Positions 12,293 to 24,955 of a stretch of 64,000 bases of DNA are shown here, one piece after another. Both the position numbers and the translations under genes were made by a program. The notes beneath the pieces are model-generated. The model was given only the letters and a program-made list of their open reading frames with translations, was not told the DNA's origin and ran no database searches. Each line of letters begins with the position of its first letter. Positions within the stretch are counted from its first letter, which is position 1. The stretch covers positions 44,703,487 to 44,767,486 of the forward strand of contig QVOM02000112.1 of NCBI GenBank assembly GCA_003586115.2, written 5' to 3'. This DNA comes from Salvator merianae. Its lineage: Eukaryota; Chordata; Lepidosauria; Squamata; Teiidae.

Positions 12293-13943
12293 CTGCCATA
12301 GTCCTTTCTAGAGGCTTCAGTTCTTTAAAGTGCCAGTAAGGGTTTTTGTTTTTCCCCTCTTTCTTCTTAAAACTGTAGCTTACTTTAAAAGGATCAGGGT
12401 ACAAACTTGTGTGCCAGTGCTCTTGTTCTATGTTGCCATCAGGAGATGCTTCATTAGATTCTGTTTCATATGAATCCTGGAATATGTAGCCTGACCAAAG
12501 CTGAGCTGAGAAAGTCTGAAGAGCTGACCTTTGCTTTAGAAAACCTATATTCATGTTTTGTTTTGTTTTGTTTTTGCTCTCAGCATGTGGATGGCAGGTT
12601 CCTATTCCAAGATATCATCCTGAATGTCCTGGGCCTGAATCTTTCCAAATAGTGCAGGGTTAGAAAATTGGTGGATGTTGACATATATTTGTAAGTCCTA
12701 AGCTGCAAGGATTAGTGCTAAGTACAAGTTCCAGTTTGTTCCAAATGGGTCAGATCCCATTTGTGTTTGAACTTTGTCTGATCATTTGCATCCACCCAAT
12801 GAAACTGTCATATGGTTAGAATTTAGAAAGGGGATTGGTCTGCATCCCTGCACAGTTTGAGTGTAATTTTGAAGGATGCATGCAAACAATTTTGTACAGC
12901 AATAAATGGACAGAAGTGTCCCCAGTATGCATTATTTCCTTCCATAAGTGAGTCCATCCAATGCCTACTTGTCTGCAGACTATTCAATAGCATGTTTAGT
13001 TTAGTTTGAAAATGATTTTTTGACTTCTGATACTTTGGCTGCATCCACACACTGAGAATAAGGTATCTGGCAGAAGCCCAAGAAATGTGGAATCTGCATG
13101 TCAATGCTCTGATCTGGCTGTAATGTGCCCCCTAGAAATACCCCTATTGACCCACATTCAGATGAATGGTGGAGGACAAGTAACTTACTTGCTGCCATTT
13201 TTACCTTACTTGATAATAGATCAGACAAAACATGAGCCACCTGGGGAAATCTCCTGTCTAGTTCTTTATTGCACTATTCTCTGCTTCGAAATTAGTGAGT
13301 GTGGGAGGCAGGGAGCATATGGACAGCCTATAATACTTTGGTCAAGCAAATGGCTTCTTTAGCTGCTACACAGGTCCTGCCTTTGTTGGGAGCATATGTA
13401 ATGCTCCTCTAGATTGATCATTGCAATGCTTACTTAACAAACCATTTAAACTTCTTTTGCTGCTTTTGAGGGGCTACAGTGAATGTTTTCAATGACTAAC
13501 CAAAGATGGACTTCATTGGCACAATTTTTTAAGGGCTTGGGAACAGTTTGATTCAGACTTGCAAAAGTAGTTACAGAAGTAGCCACATGGGCTGTCCACA
13601 AACCCTTTCTGAACACCTGTAATTTGCCAGTTTCTTGGGAATAGATACATGTTCACATTACAAAACTTTGCCTTTTGTATCATAACTTCAAGAAGTGATC
13701 ACCACAATATAGTCTTTCTTGCATTTTAATGCCTGAAGTGCCTACTGCTGAAGGGCCCTCTACTGTGTCCTTCCTTAGAGTGGGCTTCTCCTACCCTTGA
13801 AGCCCAGACACAGACAAGACTTCCTGCCCTGATGACATGAGGCTCTATTGCAAAGTAGACAACACGAACATCCTCTATATTGCTTCTCCTTCTTTCGAGA
13901 TCACAGACTATTCTGAGGAACTGCTAGGAGCAATCATCACCAT
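12293..13943. other. Non-coding stretch, nothing firmly recognised
   Basis: A GGCTGCATCCACACACTGAG phrase near 13039 resembles the ends of the MITEs at 40681 and 45479, but its partner end was not found. No coding frame is convincing. Confidence 0.45.
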
Positions 13944-14634
13944 AAGAACATAAGAGGAGCCTTGCTGGATCAGGCCACAGCCCATCTAGTCCAGCATCTT
14001 GTTTCACACAGTGGCCCACCAATTGCTTCTGGACATTCTCAAGCAGAATGAAAAGGCAAAACCTTCACCTGCTCTCGACTCCCCACAAATGGTTTTACAG
14101 ACATCCTGCCTGTCTTTGCAACCTGGAGGCGGTACCTAGGCATCCATTCTAGTAGCCATTGATACACCTGACCTCCATGAATCTGTGCAATCCCTTCTTA
14201 AAGCTGTCCAGGCTGATAGCTGTCACCACCTCATCCGATAATAAATTCCACAGACCAATGACCCTCTGGGTGAAAAAATACTTCCCCTTGTCAGTCCTAA
14301 CTCTCCTACCCATCAGCTTCAGAGAGTGCCCCCTGGTCCTAGTGTTGTGTGTGAGAGAAAAAAAACTTCTCTTTATCCACCTTATCCATACCGTGCATGA
14401 TTTTATATACTTCAATCAGGTCTCCTCTTAAATGCTGCTTTTCAAGGCTGAAGAGGCCAAGGCATTGCAGCCTGATTTCGTAAGAAAGGTGTTCCAGTCC
14501 CTTGATCATTCTGCTTGACCTTTTTTGCACCTTCTCCAGTTCCACAATATCCTTTTCGAGGTGAGGTGACCAGAATTGTACACAATATTCCAAGTGTGGC
14601 CTCACCATAGATTTGTAAAGAGGCACAATGACAC
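13944..14634 (-). pseudogene. 5'-truncated CR1-like LINE, ORF2 C-terminus
   Basis: On the minus strand two overlapping frames (14626-14339 and 14415-14149) read [19 protein letters not shown], [18 protein letters not shown], then [19 protein letters not shown] and KYFFTQRVIGLWN. This is the region after the reverse transcriptase palm in CR1 ORF2. A one-base frameshift near 14350, inside the A-rich tract, separates the two pieces. The 3' end lies at the low coordinate and ends in CTTATGTTCTT. The same family occurs at 46571-47690 and 61141-62728. The catalytic part is absent, so it is inactive. Confidence 0.85.
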
Positions 14635-15984
14635 AGTGGCAGGAAAAACAGAATTCTACTTTTCTATGCTACAGGCACATATGTTTTGAAAGGGTAATTG
14701 TTCTAGACTTCCTACAAATAATACAACAATAATGCTACTTTATCAGTGCCTGATGTTTGAAGAAAAGATAGACTATATTCATACATTCATGAAAGATGTA
14801 TTCAGGCCTCATGGGAGAAATACTCAGGGCAGGTCCTTCTGATGAGTCTCACTCTGATGCCTTGTCAAGGACCAGGATTTCCCACTCTTAAGCATCCTGT
14901 CCCATTGTTTTGGATTTGCTGTTTGATCCCTGTGAACCAAATCAAGGAGCTGCCAGGACCTGCATGACAAGACCTGCTATCATGGCAGGAGGCAATCAAC
15001 CCTGTCACAAAGGCATTGATAGACCCCATAAGCTGATTAGGAAGCTGGCCATGTAAATACCCTCTACCAATGACCTCATTGTGCCATTGATGACTCCCTC
15101 CACAAAACGAATGGAAGGGAATGCCAGGTAAATGTGGCCATAGTACAATTTTGTTATCTTTATATGGGATTTGAAATTAATTTTCTACTCTCTTGTAGCA
15201 TTCTCATTTTGGGTGGGACTGATAAAAGTTGGCAATCTAAAACATACAGAATTTTCCCACGTCAGTGAACACTCCTACAGAATTGCAATAAAAGGAAGAT
15301 TTCTATGTAGTACAAGAAAATGCTGTATGACTGATAATGACATCATAGTGTTAGCAAAAATAAAGTCTCCCTACCATTTGTTCAGGCATTTTAGGTTGAA
15401 TTTAAGTCAAAACTGCTTCTATTCCTAAGCTTCCATTTTGCTTTTATCTTGTTACCTGTTTGGTTGCTTTTGTCCCATGTAACACAAATGCTTCATTTAT
15501 TTATTTAACATTTTGTATTCTTCTGTAGAATCATCTGATGGAAGAAAGTTAATAAATGTTTCAAATAAAGAAAATAAAATAAATCATACAAATAATCATT
15601 TTGAATGTCAGGGCAACCCTCAGTGTTGTGAAAATAAAATGTGCAGTGAGGTATTCGTAAGGCAACCGATACCCTCAAAACTTTCACTCAGTGGTTTCCT
15701 GTACTGTGTACATACACCCATCTTTTAAGACGCAAATATAATGTTGCTATTTTGTCACTACTAAATGCCAAATAGCATGATCCTATTTTCACATACACAG
15801 AAGATGGCTGACTTCTGTATCCATTTCCTATGTCTGTGAAAATAGTTCTGACCAGATTCCCAACTTTAATATTCCCATGACCAGAAGAGGGGAGGGAGTA
15901 TGCAATCAGCTCACTTCCTGCTGGAAGTGGGGAGCACTTCCTTGCACATGCCCAGCTTTTGTAGGAGCAAGAATCACTCCTACC
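14635..15984. other. AT-rich non-coding stretch
   Basis: No gene, RNA gene or clear repeat could be supported. Confidence 0.5.
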
Positions 15985-16075
15985 CTGTACTTCTGACCTG
16001 GGAGTAAATCCCTATTAATTTAATAGACCTTGCCCCAATAGATATTACTAAAGTGTATTAGGATCGCACAGGTGA
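15985..16075. repeat. Candidate common squamate dispersed repeat
   Basis: CCTGGGAGTAAATCCCTATT, then AATTTAATAGACC and GTATTAGGATCGCA, resembles the widespread squamate phrase with 'CTGGGAGTAAGTCCCATTGA' and 'TAGGATTGCAGCC'. Identification is from memory of that pattern only. Confidence 0.35.
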
Positions 16076-16748
16076 ATTTTTGACTGTATATTCATGAATA
16101 TAGTAGTGCAATCTTGTGCAAACTTAAAAGAAGAGCCAGTGGTTTAAATGGAGCAGAAATTTAGTGGAGCATGAATATTCACTCCAATCTGAGTTCAAGC
16201 TTCATAGATTTTTAGTTGGCTCTTTTTATATGCTGATTTTGTATTTCTATATGAAGTAATTTATTTTGAGAGCACCAATTTCAGACATATGTCAGCAAGT
16301 CAAACTTAGATTACTTTGGCAGTGTGCTTCTGAAGAGACTTTATTTCACATTTAATGTCAAAAAGGATAATTTAAATTGTAATCATGGAATTCTATTTTT
16401 CATTTTTAGCTTGAAGTCATGTCACCTGGTGTTGTCTTCTAGAAGCTAACAAGGGTAGGGCTGAAGGACTCCTATCAAAATTTTATTATATATAATGCAA
16501 TCATCCAAACACTGACATATTTCTAATGAAGTTATACAATGTCCAATATTCAAAATGATATATGTTTCCCTGAGCTGATAAAAAGTATCATAATTCATAT
16601 GAGATTTAAAATTAAAACCAACATCAACATAATTTATTAAGCATGCAGTCTATAATTTGAAGAGATATTGACACAGTACTTGAAAGAATAGAGAACTTCC
16701 AGGATGTGTTTATGTCCTAACCAAATAGATGTATCTCAGTGAGTCACA
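16076..16748. other. AT-rich non-coding stretch
   Basis: No features supported. Confidence 0.5.
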
Positions 16749-16750
16749 GA

Positions 16751-16790
<40 letters not shown>
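16749..16790. repeat. (GA)n microsatellite
   Basis: About 40 bases of nearly pure GA dinucleotide. It creates an artificial Arg-Glu run in overlapping frames that should not be read as protein. Confidence 0.9.
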
Positions 16791-16791
<1 letters not shown>

Positions 16792-17097
16792 CTCCTTTTT
16801 GCACTTGCTACTAGTGAGCATCAGGGACGCTCATGTGTTAAGTGCCTCTGCATTTGCGGAGGCCCTAGCAATTGGGAGCAAATTACAGTTGCTTCTGATC
16901 ACTACCTGCTATGGAGCACAAAATCATGCTCCACAGCTATACCAGGAGCAGCTGGCCTGCCTCCGGTACAGTGTGTTCATACCTGCTTCCAGGTGCAAAC
17001 ACAGAGCAGCACGACTACAGCTGTGCAGTTGTGTAGCACAGCTGTGGTTGCAGCTGCACCATCATGTAGCGTTGCTGGTCACCATTGCAGCAGCAGT
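16791..17097. mobile_element. Family B TIR element, right end missing
   Basis: GGCTCCTTTTTGCACTTGCT, then ACTAGTGAGCATCAGGGACGCTC, matches the left end of the family B elements at 42615 (GGGCCTGTTCGCACTT then ACTAGCAAGCATCAAGGATGC) and 19458. The interior is rich in AGCAGCTG and CAGCTGTG phrases. No matching right end is found before the next repeat at 17098. Confidence 0.5.
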
Positions 17098-17403
17098 AAG
17101 TTGAGATCAAACCGAACCGCCCAGAAAGTTGGAAGCTTCAGTTCATTCCTGAACCAAACTGATAAGGGTTTAACCAAACTGTGTGGGTTCATAAGGAAAT
17201 GTCTATGACACAATTTCACTATTGCCCCTTTTTCATTGATTCCTGAGCCACCGGAAACAAACATTGTTTTCCAATAGGGAACCAGATTGCAAACTGTCAA
17301 ACATATTAGTAGAAATGGGCTAGTGGTTCAATGTTCCATTCATGTTTGGGGTTCAGTTCAATGCAAAAGAAACTTGGGGGGGGGGGGAGTGCACATCTCT
17401 AGT
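17098..17403. mobile_element. Decayed hAT-like non-autonomous element
   Basis: The right end GTGCACATCTCTA is close to the terminal GTGCACATCCCTA of the hAT-type element at 23826-24955. Inside are AACCGAACC, GGTTTAACCAAAC and GGTTCAATG phrases typical of this kind of MITE. The left end is poorly preserved. A G run lies at about 17375-17387. No TSD could be fixed. Confidence 0.4.
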
Positions 17404-18295
17404 CAAAAGGCTCAGCCCCAAGCAGGTATTACAGCTCCCAAGCAGGTATTACAGCTTAGTCAAACCATCTGGGATGAAGGTGATACCTTGTTCTTTCTCA
17501 TCCTCCAGCAAGAGTGGGGTGGTTGGCTTTTGCATATTCAAAAAGCAAATTCACATTTTAGAAAGACCACACTGGAGATAAGTACAAAGCGTTGCTATGT
17601 GTTGTGCCTTATTAATTGAAACCCATTGTTTCCACCATTTCTTTCTGCAATGATCACTGGTTTTGAAAGTACTATTGAATGTGTGGAAGATACTAATGAG
17701 TGAAGTACCATAAGGTCAAGAACTATGGGGCCAATTAAAAGAAATTGTGACACTTTCCCCAAGTTACCCTATATCACCTTTCCTCCTTTCCCTTGCCAAG
17801 TAAAGTTTTGACAATGCTATATAAAAGCAGCTCACTACTGGGATACTTTCACAAGCTCAAATTAGCATCAAGTGACATCAGTATGAGAGTGTCAGTGCTA
17901 ATTTTCTTATTTTTAATGCAGAAATTATGTTTCATTGAACAGTTAAAGAAGGGCTGGTAGAGGCTTGATAGAAAACTGGATTTTTTATTTTTTATTTTAC
18001 ATAATGGTGTGTCATGTGCTGTGGTCATGATAATTTCAGAGGCTTCAACTTGAATTAAGCTCACACAGACAAGTGCCAAACCCTATTATGCCAGGAATTG
18101 TGTGAGAGTCGACTTGAACCTTCTTGCAGGCATCTCTTAGCTTGAATCCAATAGGTTTCTTTTTGTTCTTTGGATCTGATCTATGTCTACAGGAAGCCTG
18201 CAAGCAAGACATATGCACAAAGTAACCAAGGAAAAGAAAGGTTGTCTTTGTCACAATTGGCCTACCTTTTAAAGTACTATAGATCATCTCGATTC
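17404..18295. other. Non-coding stretch with a 20-bp perfect tandem duplication
   Basis: CCCAAGCAGGTATTACAGCT occurs twice in direct contact at 17417-17436 and 17437-17456. The remainder shows no recognisable gene or repeat. Confidence 0.6.
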
Positions 18296-18412
18296 CAGAG
18301 TTTCACAGACTGAGAACACTCATCACAAGTAAACAATTTGCCCCAAGGTTGTTCAATGAGCGAGTGGTAAATGAATCCTGGGCTCAAGAGTCCCAAGGCC
18401 ACTGCTTCATAT
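18296..18412 (-). repeat. MIR-like SINE core
   Basis: TTTGCCCCAAGGTTGTTCAA, then GAGCGAGTGGTAAATGAATCCTGGGCTC and CAAGGCCACTGCTTC, follows the reverse complement of the MIR core, whose usual form has 'TTGCCCAAGGTCACACAG', 'AGTGGCAGAGCTGGG' and 'TCCAAGCCAGTGCTC'. It is old and diverged. No intact A and B boxes of the tRNA-derived head are seen. Confidence 0.45.
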
Positions 18413-19289
18413 GCATTTTGGTTTACTATGTTTAGAACACATTTCTAACCATGCCCATTAAAAGCATTAAATGAACTGATTCTTGTTTCTGAACAAATGT
18501 GCATGGAATTGTGCCATAATTTATATATGAATGATTATTTCCATATATACTCATATTTCCAATCATTAGATTAGTGCATTAAAACAGCCAGCCATACAAG
18601 CTGGAGGAGGGGAGGGGAAAGACACAGGTGATAAAAATAAAATGATTTCTGTAAGTTAGAAAAACAAAAATAATGGAATGAGAACCCAAAGCAAGAGCAG
18701 CAACTTTTAAACAAAAATGCAGGAGAGACATTCCAAAACAGGAAGGGAGAGTTTAGAAGGAGCAGAGATACAGACAGATGGATGTACACACCCTTGGAAA
18801 TTGTAATCCAAACAAAACAAAACAGAAATACCCTTGAGAAAGAGAAGAACTTTTTTTTTTTTTTTTTTTTTAAAGGAAGACTCCCCCACACACACCAAGG
18901 GAATCTATATCTGAAATTAGAGCACACTCTGATAAATCATAGCTATCAGAAACATTTGTCTATTCATTTTGTATCGAGTTCTTATCTGCCTGGGGAATTC
19001 AAAACGGCCTGCAACAATAAAAGCAAGAATTAAAAAGAAAAGACTAAGTATTTCTAATGAAAAAATTATAGAACAGGAGCAAAAGTGAAGAGAAAGAAAT
19101 CAATCATCTCCTAATGGCTAGTTGCCTTAAATAAAAAGATACAATTGAGGGCAAACTTAACTTTATAGGAAAGGAGCTTTAGGGCTTTTATTATTTTATA
19201 TCTATGACATGTTTTGTACTGCTCAGATGATCGTGATAATTATGACGCCCTGTAAACTCTTAACTGGTTTCAGTTCAGTTTTGAAGGTG
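18413..19289. other. Non-coding stretch with poly-T
   Basis: A T run of about 22 bases sits at 18851-18872. No gene is supported. Confidence 0.5.
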
Positions 19290-19370
19290 GCCTTTAAAAA
19301 CTTTATAATTTTTATTTCTACCTCACTCTTCACCCAAGGATCTCAAGGTGAGTCAAAAGATAAATAAATG
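19290..19370 (-). repeat. Retroposon 3' tail
   Basis: Read on the minus strand it gives CATTTATTTATCTTTTGACTCACCTTGAGATCCTTGGGTGAAGAGTGAGGTAGAAAT in broken form: the CACCTTGAGATCCTTGGGTG part followed by GAGGTAGAAATAAAA is the usual end of squamate LINE/SINE retroposons. The body of the element is not identified. Confidence 0.4.
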
Positions 19371-19457
19371 GGTATTCTGAACTTAAACCTGCTCCCTTCC
19401 CAATCAATAATATATGGGAAATAATAATCTATTTTATAGGGGTTTTTAGAGAACACA

Positions 19458-19916
19458 GGGCCTGTTTGCACTTGACGTTAGTAAGCATTTAGGATGCATG
19501 CTAGTCAAGTGTGTTTGCAGCACAAGATAGCTGAAGCAACTGGAAGCAGTATTCAGCTGCTCCCAATTGCTGGTATTGGTGGTGCAGAAAACTGTGGTAT
19601 CCAATCTTACCTGGAGCTCACAGTGAACTTCTGACAATGGACCATTTGCACTTACGTTTGGTGTGGAGTTCACCTTGGGTGTGATGCGTGTGCTGTGCAG
19701 GTCTGCCTGTCACCATGGCAGTGGCTGGATGCTTTCCACCCACTGCCGTGGTGAGGATTGGGCGCAGCTTCCAACCTTCACACTGCGAATGCCATTAGCC
19801 GGCTTCAGGTCCATTTTTCGGCCATGCAGTGCAGACAATGCCCACACTGTGTGGTAAATTACTACACTAGCATAGACTAATTAGTCTGTGCTAGCATAGT
19901 AAGTGTGAAAATGGCC
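19458..19916. mobile_element. Family B TIR element
   Basis: Left end GGGCCTGTTTGCACTT (19458-19473) and right end AAGTGTGAAAATGGCC (19901-19916) are inverted repeats with two or three mismatches. The inner left end, AGTAAGCATTTAGGATGC, matches the corresponding part of the copy at 42615. Just inside the right end lies the palindrome-like ACTAGCATAGACTAATTAGT then CTGTGCTAGC, equivalent to the 38-bp palindrome at 43305-43342. No transposase. Target duplications are unclear. Confidence 0.65.
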
Positions 19917-20929
19917 ACACATTCTGGTATCCTTCACATGTAGCCCCAATCAAGGCTGGATGGAGCTGCTCATCAAAGGAGCTAGCATGAGTACTGCGGG
20001 AGCTCTGTCAAATTGAAGGAGGCTGGTTTTGGCCTCAACTCTCCCAGATCGTCTCTGAAAGCAGAACTCACAAAGAAATCCAACAGTGAAGTGGAAATTC
20101 AACTGGAAGTGGGGCTGAATGCCCTGTATATGGTCAACATGGGGGGACAAAATGTCAGTTACAAGCTCACACCTATGCAGAAGGGGTGCCTTTGGAATAT
20201 ATATTTCTTTTCTTGTTTCACAGTAAATCCTTGCTTTTGGAAGATGTGGCAGAAAGTGGATGCGTCTGGTGCACAGCAATATAGCCACCCTGTCCCTTTG
20301 TCAACCAGAAGTCTATCATTGGGCACCATTTGGATGCTGCCCCTGTTTGTATACATTGGGTGCTCTGTTTTGCTGTCTGCAGGATTCCTACATTGGACCA
20401 AACTGATTTGATATAAAAAGAGTCTGAATCACTATTGCAGCTACTACTTCCCTAAAATCCACAACTGATCAATCAGCAGGTCATGACTCAGAAGATATTT
20501 CACCTCTCCCCTTTCAAACATAATGTGATCAAAAGTTCACAGTTGCTTTAGACTGCTTCTGCTTTGGCCTTTCATTAATCTGCATGTACAGTCCAGTCTC
20601 TGATGCCTTATCTGGATCTTCATTGCTTCATTGACAATATCCAGCATTCTGTGTTCTTTGAAACCTTACACAGACTTGGGCAGTTCTGCTCACCATCATT
20701 CTGGTCGGTTAAAAATTTCCATCTGCATTCAAGCAGTCAGTCATAATTGAAACCCTTGGAACTGCCCTCTAGGATGCATGCAGAAAAGGCAGACCTTAAA
20801 ATGCAATGGTTGACAGCTAAAGAATTACAATCAACTGTTTCAGTGGTTTTTAAGAGAGGGACAAGAAGTAAAGCAGGCAGGATGTGGACATAGAAGGAAC
20901 CTTGTGGTGCTGCTTAGAAGAGTGATTCA
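19917..20929. other. Non-coding stretch
   Basis: Overlapping frames of about 80-130 codons on both strands around 19950-20411 show no family resemblance and are treated as chance openings in slightly GC-richer DNA, possibly another decayed TIR element. Confidence 0.4.
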
Positions 20930-21714
20930 AGAAAGGAAGGATGTGCATGGATGTAGAGACATGTGCTGAGGGGACCATTTTAGGAAGCCATTCCCTGTGT
21001 TCACCCCCCTTCTATCAGATTCAAAGCTGGGCATTCCCATGCTTCTTTGCTGACAGTGGGAGGAATCCCTCCCACACCTGCCAAAATCCCAGCGAGGGAA
21101 TCCCTTGATGTGATTTTGCCAGATGGAGGAGGCTTCCTTCACCCTTGCATAAGGCTCAACTGTGATTTTGACATTGGCTAGGGGAAGACTGCCTCTCACT
21201 CCCTATCCCCGAGTCAAGGTTTTTGATTTGGGGGAGAGATAGAAAGGCAACCTCACCCTTCCATGTCAAAATCACAAGTGATCTTGATGCAGGAGGAGAG
21301 AAGCCTTCTTCGCCCATCAAAATCATGCCTGAGGGTTCCCTCACTGTGATGTTGACAGGCAGGGGCATCAAGAAACATGCATGCAACCAAAAAGTTGCTG
21401 CTTTAAGAGGAGCATTTGTTCCTCTTAATTCAGAATGGGAAGGAGTGGTACACTTATAAAGCACTTCCTCTTCCCTGGTGGGAACTGTCATAAAGAGAGA
21501 GACATATATATAAGCACTCTGCTAGTCCAAAGACTACAAGCAGAGCAGATAATTTGAGAGACACACGTGGGTGGAACTTACTCTGTAAGTCTGGGCATTT
21601 CTGTACTGGCTCTTAGGATCAGGAAGGGGACTATGGGTCTCCCTTCCACATATTAGTGTGGGATATGGGAAGTCCCTCCCACTGCTAATATGCTCCATCC
21701 ACACAGAGTACAAC
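20930..21714. repeat. Unidentified GC-richer repeat-like block
   Basis: The block repeats variants of 'CAAAATCACA..GATC/GTGATTTTGACA' at irregular spacing (for example near 21106, 21163, 21266 and 21348), which suggests an internally repetitive, inverted-repeat-rich element. Open frames on both strands are of similar length, typical of non-coding repeat. Family not recognised. Confidence 0.3.
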
Positions 21715-22118
21715 ATGATCTAGATTAAGTACCCCTTGATTTGGATCACCAATAGACCTGATTAAATAGGGTTCCTATGTACCAACAGGCCCTGGTCTGC
21801 AACACAGAGACATGCAGAAGGCTTGTCCCCAAGTTCTCAACTACCAGGGGATCCATTTTGGCTATGCCCAAAGAACACCAACCAAACAGGTTCTTCAGTG
21901 TCTCTGAGATGAGGAAATTTCATTCCTAGCCTTTCAGACTCCTCAGAGTCTAGCTCTGAAGGCCATATGAGCTTTGAGACTGGTAGGGGGCTGGTCTGAG
22001 CCAGCATTATTTTGCAGATGGTGCTGCTTCAGACCTTGTCTGATTGTGATCCAAACAGCAGACCTTGCTGGTCCAGATCCACTGGCTCAGATCACAGTCC
22101 TTTAGTGCAGAAAGACCC
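21715..22118. mobile_element. Family A TIR element
   Basis: The right end reads AGTGCAGAAAGACCC at 22104-22118. Internal phrases ACCAACAGGCCCTGGTCTGC, CATGCAGAAGGCTTG, CATTTTGGCTATGCCC, TTCCTAGCCTTTCAG and GTCCAGATCCACTGGCTCAG are the family A set, here in the inverse order to the copy at 42053. The left end is eroded. Non-coding. Confidence 0.6.
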
Positions 22119-23817
22119 TCTGTCTTGAGCTGGAGGGAAGCACAAATGCCTCAAAATAACTGTTCATTTGATTATACTCTGGAACACATCTGAAACTTAC
22201 CATAACATTTTTAAAATAATTTCATTTCTAAGCCAAATAGCAAATCTATACCTATTATACTTATTGTTGCTCTGCCTTGCAAAAAGTAAACATTGTGACC
22301 AATGTATAAGAATAAATTAGGTTTTGTGGCATTAGATATATTTATCTCCTTTTGATTTTTTTTCTCTTACATGATCCTTTACTACCCTAAATGCTATTAT
22401 ACAAAGAGAAATTATACAAACTAGAAAGGCTTTGGTAATAGCAGAAAATACCAAAAGATAAAGGCTGGACCAAACAGAACACAATTTTAATTCTTCTGTA
22501 CTCTTGTTGCCATGAATATTGCTTAGGATAGGCTGTTTTGAAGTCAACAGCAGGTATTTGGCCAGCTGATTATTTGTAAATTGTTTGCAGAACTATTCTT
22601 TTCTCACTGATAAGATAAGTAAAAGTGTGTTGAAAGAAACAATCTGAGATCTTCATGGAACTTTGACTTTGATGGATCTACTGACATTGCTGTGAATCAA
22701 CTCAAGAAAACTTTGTGATTATTTTTTTTGCACTGGTTTTATTTTATTTCATAAAGATTATGCATTTGAACTCTAAATTGCAAGTCTTAATTTGTTTGTT
22801 TTTTACAAAATCCCCCATCTAGTATGGCATCATACTTTGTGCTAGCCTTCTATGCAATAAAAGCAAACATTTTAAAAATAAATAAATATTTTGAAGCGAT
22901 CTCAATCATTCAGACTGTCAGTGAAAATCCATGGGTTGGGACCCATGAGATAATTGGGATCAAGCAACACAAAACTGAGGCTTAAAATGGAGAATTTTGA
23001 GAGACATCAAAGCAAGGGTGTTATTGCTCCTTATCCTCTTCTTGCCGGATTTGAATCATGTTCCGTAAGCTGTCATTTGTACCTTACTGAAGCTATTAAT
23101 CACTAGTCGTGACATAGCAATTGTTCCCTGTAACATTAACTTCACACCCTTTTCTTGTACCATATTGAACAGATATTATGATCAAATCTAGATATGGTGC
23201 ATGCAACACACTTGTTTCTTCTCCTTCATGCTTGCAACAAAATTTGTCAATTTTCCTCCTTACATTTTAATCCTTCTTCCATCTCCTTTATGTCTATATC
23301 TAAAAGCAGTTTTCCCTTCTTTCTCTAGAAAGATTATTAGTTGCCTCTGAATCAGTATAGATTGCTTCAAAGTTCCTTCCTGTTTTAAATCTGTATAGTA
23401 TTTCAGAATTTGCAAAAATTATTTCTATTAATTCAGACTTTTCTATGAAAACCATTTTTCTCTGCCATTCTGCTTCTCTGGCTGCTTTTTTGAATGTAGT
23501 TTGAATGGTTTATTTGCATTCATGGCTGCCTGCAGGCAGACTCTTTGCCTATGGCTATCCCCCACCCCGCAAAAAAGAAAAGCTTTTTACTTTGCCTGGT
23601 TCTAATCTTTCCTTCACTTGTGATTTCTGATCACTCACTATATTGATTTAATGTCTAAGAAATTTATTAATAAATGAAATTTTGCTTCATTCTTCATTTC
23701 AGTGATATTCATAACTGTATCTTAACATTGTGAAAGGTATTTAATATTAACCCAGTGATTACATCTTCTAACAGCAACATATTGGCTGCCTCTAGATGAG
23801 GCATGATACTTTCAGTA
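22119..23817. other. AT-rich non-coding stretch
   Basis: A minus-strand frame near 23500-23330 reads IQTTFKKAAREAEWQRKMVF and more, but without any motif I can assign. It could be a relic of a retroelement or chance. Nothing else recognised. Confidence 0.4.
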
Positions 23818-23825
23818 ATACAGAC

Positions 23826-24955
23826 TAGGGATGTGCACGAAATTTCGAAGCAACGAAATTTCGTACGAATTTCGTTGCTTCGCAACATTCGCATCGAATG
23901 CGAAGTGCCTTCCCTAATGCGAAAGCGAATAGCGAAAGTCACGGCGATTTTCGTCAATTTTCGTGCCCTTCGCTACTCACCGCGAACGGCTATTTTTCGT
24001 CTTTTTTCGCTGCGAAAACTGCGAAGCAACGAAGCTCGGTAGCTTCGTAGCCTCAAGTCTCTGCCTCTAGAGGTGGAAATTGTAATGCATCACATTAGGA
24101 AAGACGGTATTTTTTTAACTCTTCGCCTGCCTCGCAGCGATCGCACCGCATGAAGATGAGAAACTCAGATGGCTAGGAGTTAATAAAACGTCTTTGATGG
24201 TGGTATATAGTTCTGCTTTTTGAAACGGAGGGCAAGACAAGGCGTCATTTTGCTGCTGCTCGGAAGTAGGGAGGGAGGGCAAGACGAGGCGTCATTTCGC
24301 TGCTGCTCGGAAGTAGGGAGTTATTTCATCCTGCGGCTGCCGCCAGTCTTCTAAATTACGCGCTGAGCTGAAGGCAATTGCTTCGTGCGTCGCTGACTAA
24401 GCCTGCCCGCCTCGTAGGCGAGGTAATAATTTCTGTGCCCCAAACGATCGGCACGGACGGCAGACAGCGACGAGTCGCGCCGATAAGTTAAAGGGACAGA
24501 AGTTAGCGTGCGTGCGTGCACAGACATGAGCATCGAAAAGGCATCGAAAATGACGAAAAATCAAAGCGAAAAAAATTCCTTCGCTTGCCTTGGCTTGCTT
24601 TCGATCTGCAGTGAGGAACCCCAAACGTACCTTCGTTGCTTTGAATCCTGCTACAAACCGGCCGCCGGTAAAAAGTAAGCTCCGTGCAATTTTTACTTTT
24701 AACGAAGCAACTCCTTAAATTAGCAACGTGGACGGTCAAATATAGAAGGGAGAGGGCAGGGGGATATGCGGCGTTTGTTTTTCGCTACTTATTTCATTGA
24801 TTTTGCACTTCCGGTTTTCGAAAATTTTCGAAAATTTTCGCTGCGAAAACGAAAATCGCCATTTTCGTGACTTCCGTTTTCGTGCGAAAACGAAGCTACG
24901 AAGTTTCGATGCATTGCGAAACGAACAGAGAAAATTCATTTCGTGCACATCCCTA
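23826..24955. mobile_element. Non-autonomous hAT-type DNA transposon, 1,130 bp
   Basis: The termini are perfect inverted repeats over 18 bp: TAGGGATGTGCACGAAAT at the left and ATTTCGTGCACATCCCTA at the right. The element is flanked by an exact 8-bp direct duplication, ATACAGAC, at 23818-23825 and 24956-24963. An 8-bp duplication with short TIRs is the mark of the hAT superfamily. Subterminal regions are packed with TTCG/CGAA words, which probably serve as transposase binding sites. The body is CpG-rich, unlike its AT-rich surroundings. No transposase or BED/hATC-type protein is encoded; frames of up to 78 codons inside are not coding-like. Perfect TIRs and TSD indicate a fairly recent insertion. 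Confidence 0.9.

Noticed and set aside
16729..17208. 159-codon frame with an Arg-Glu run
   Set aside because: Produced by the (GA)n microsatellite and a family B transposon fragment.
18571..18927. 118-codon minus-strand frame rich in Phe and Lys
   Set aside because: Caused by a poly-T/poly-A run and AT-rich DNA; no signal or domain pattern that is convincing.
20013..20411. 132-codon frame with an overlapping 112-codon frame on the other strand
   Set aside because: No recognisable motif, no good start context, and both strands are equally open.
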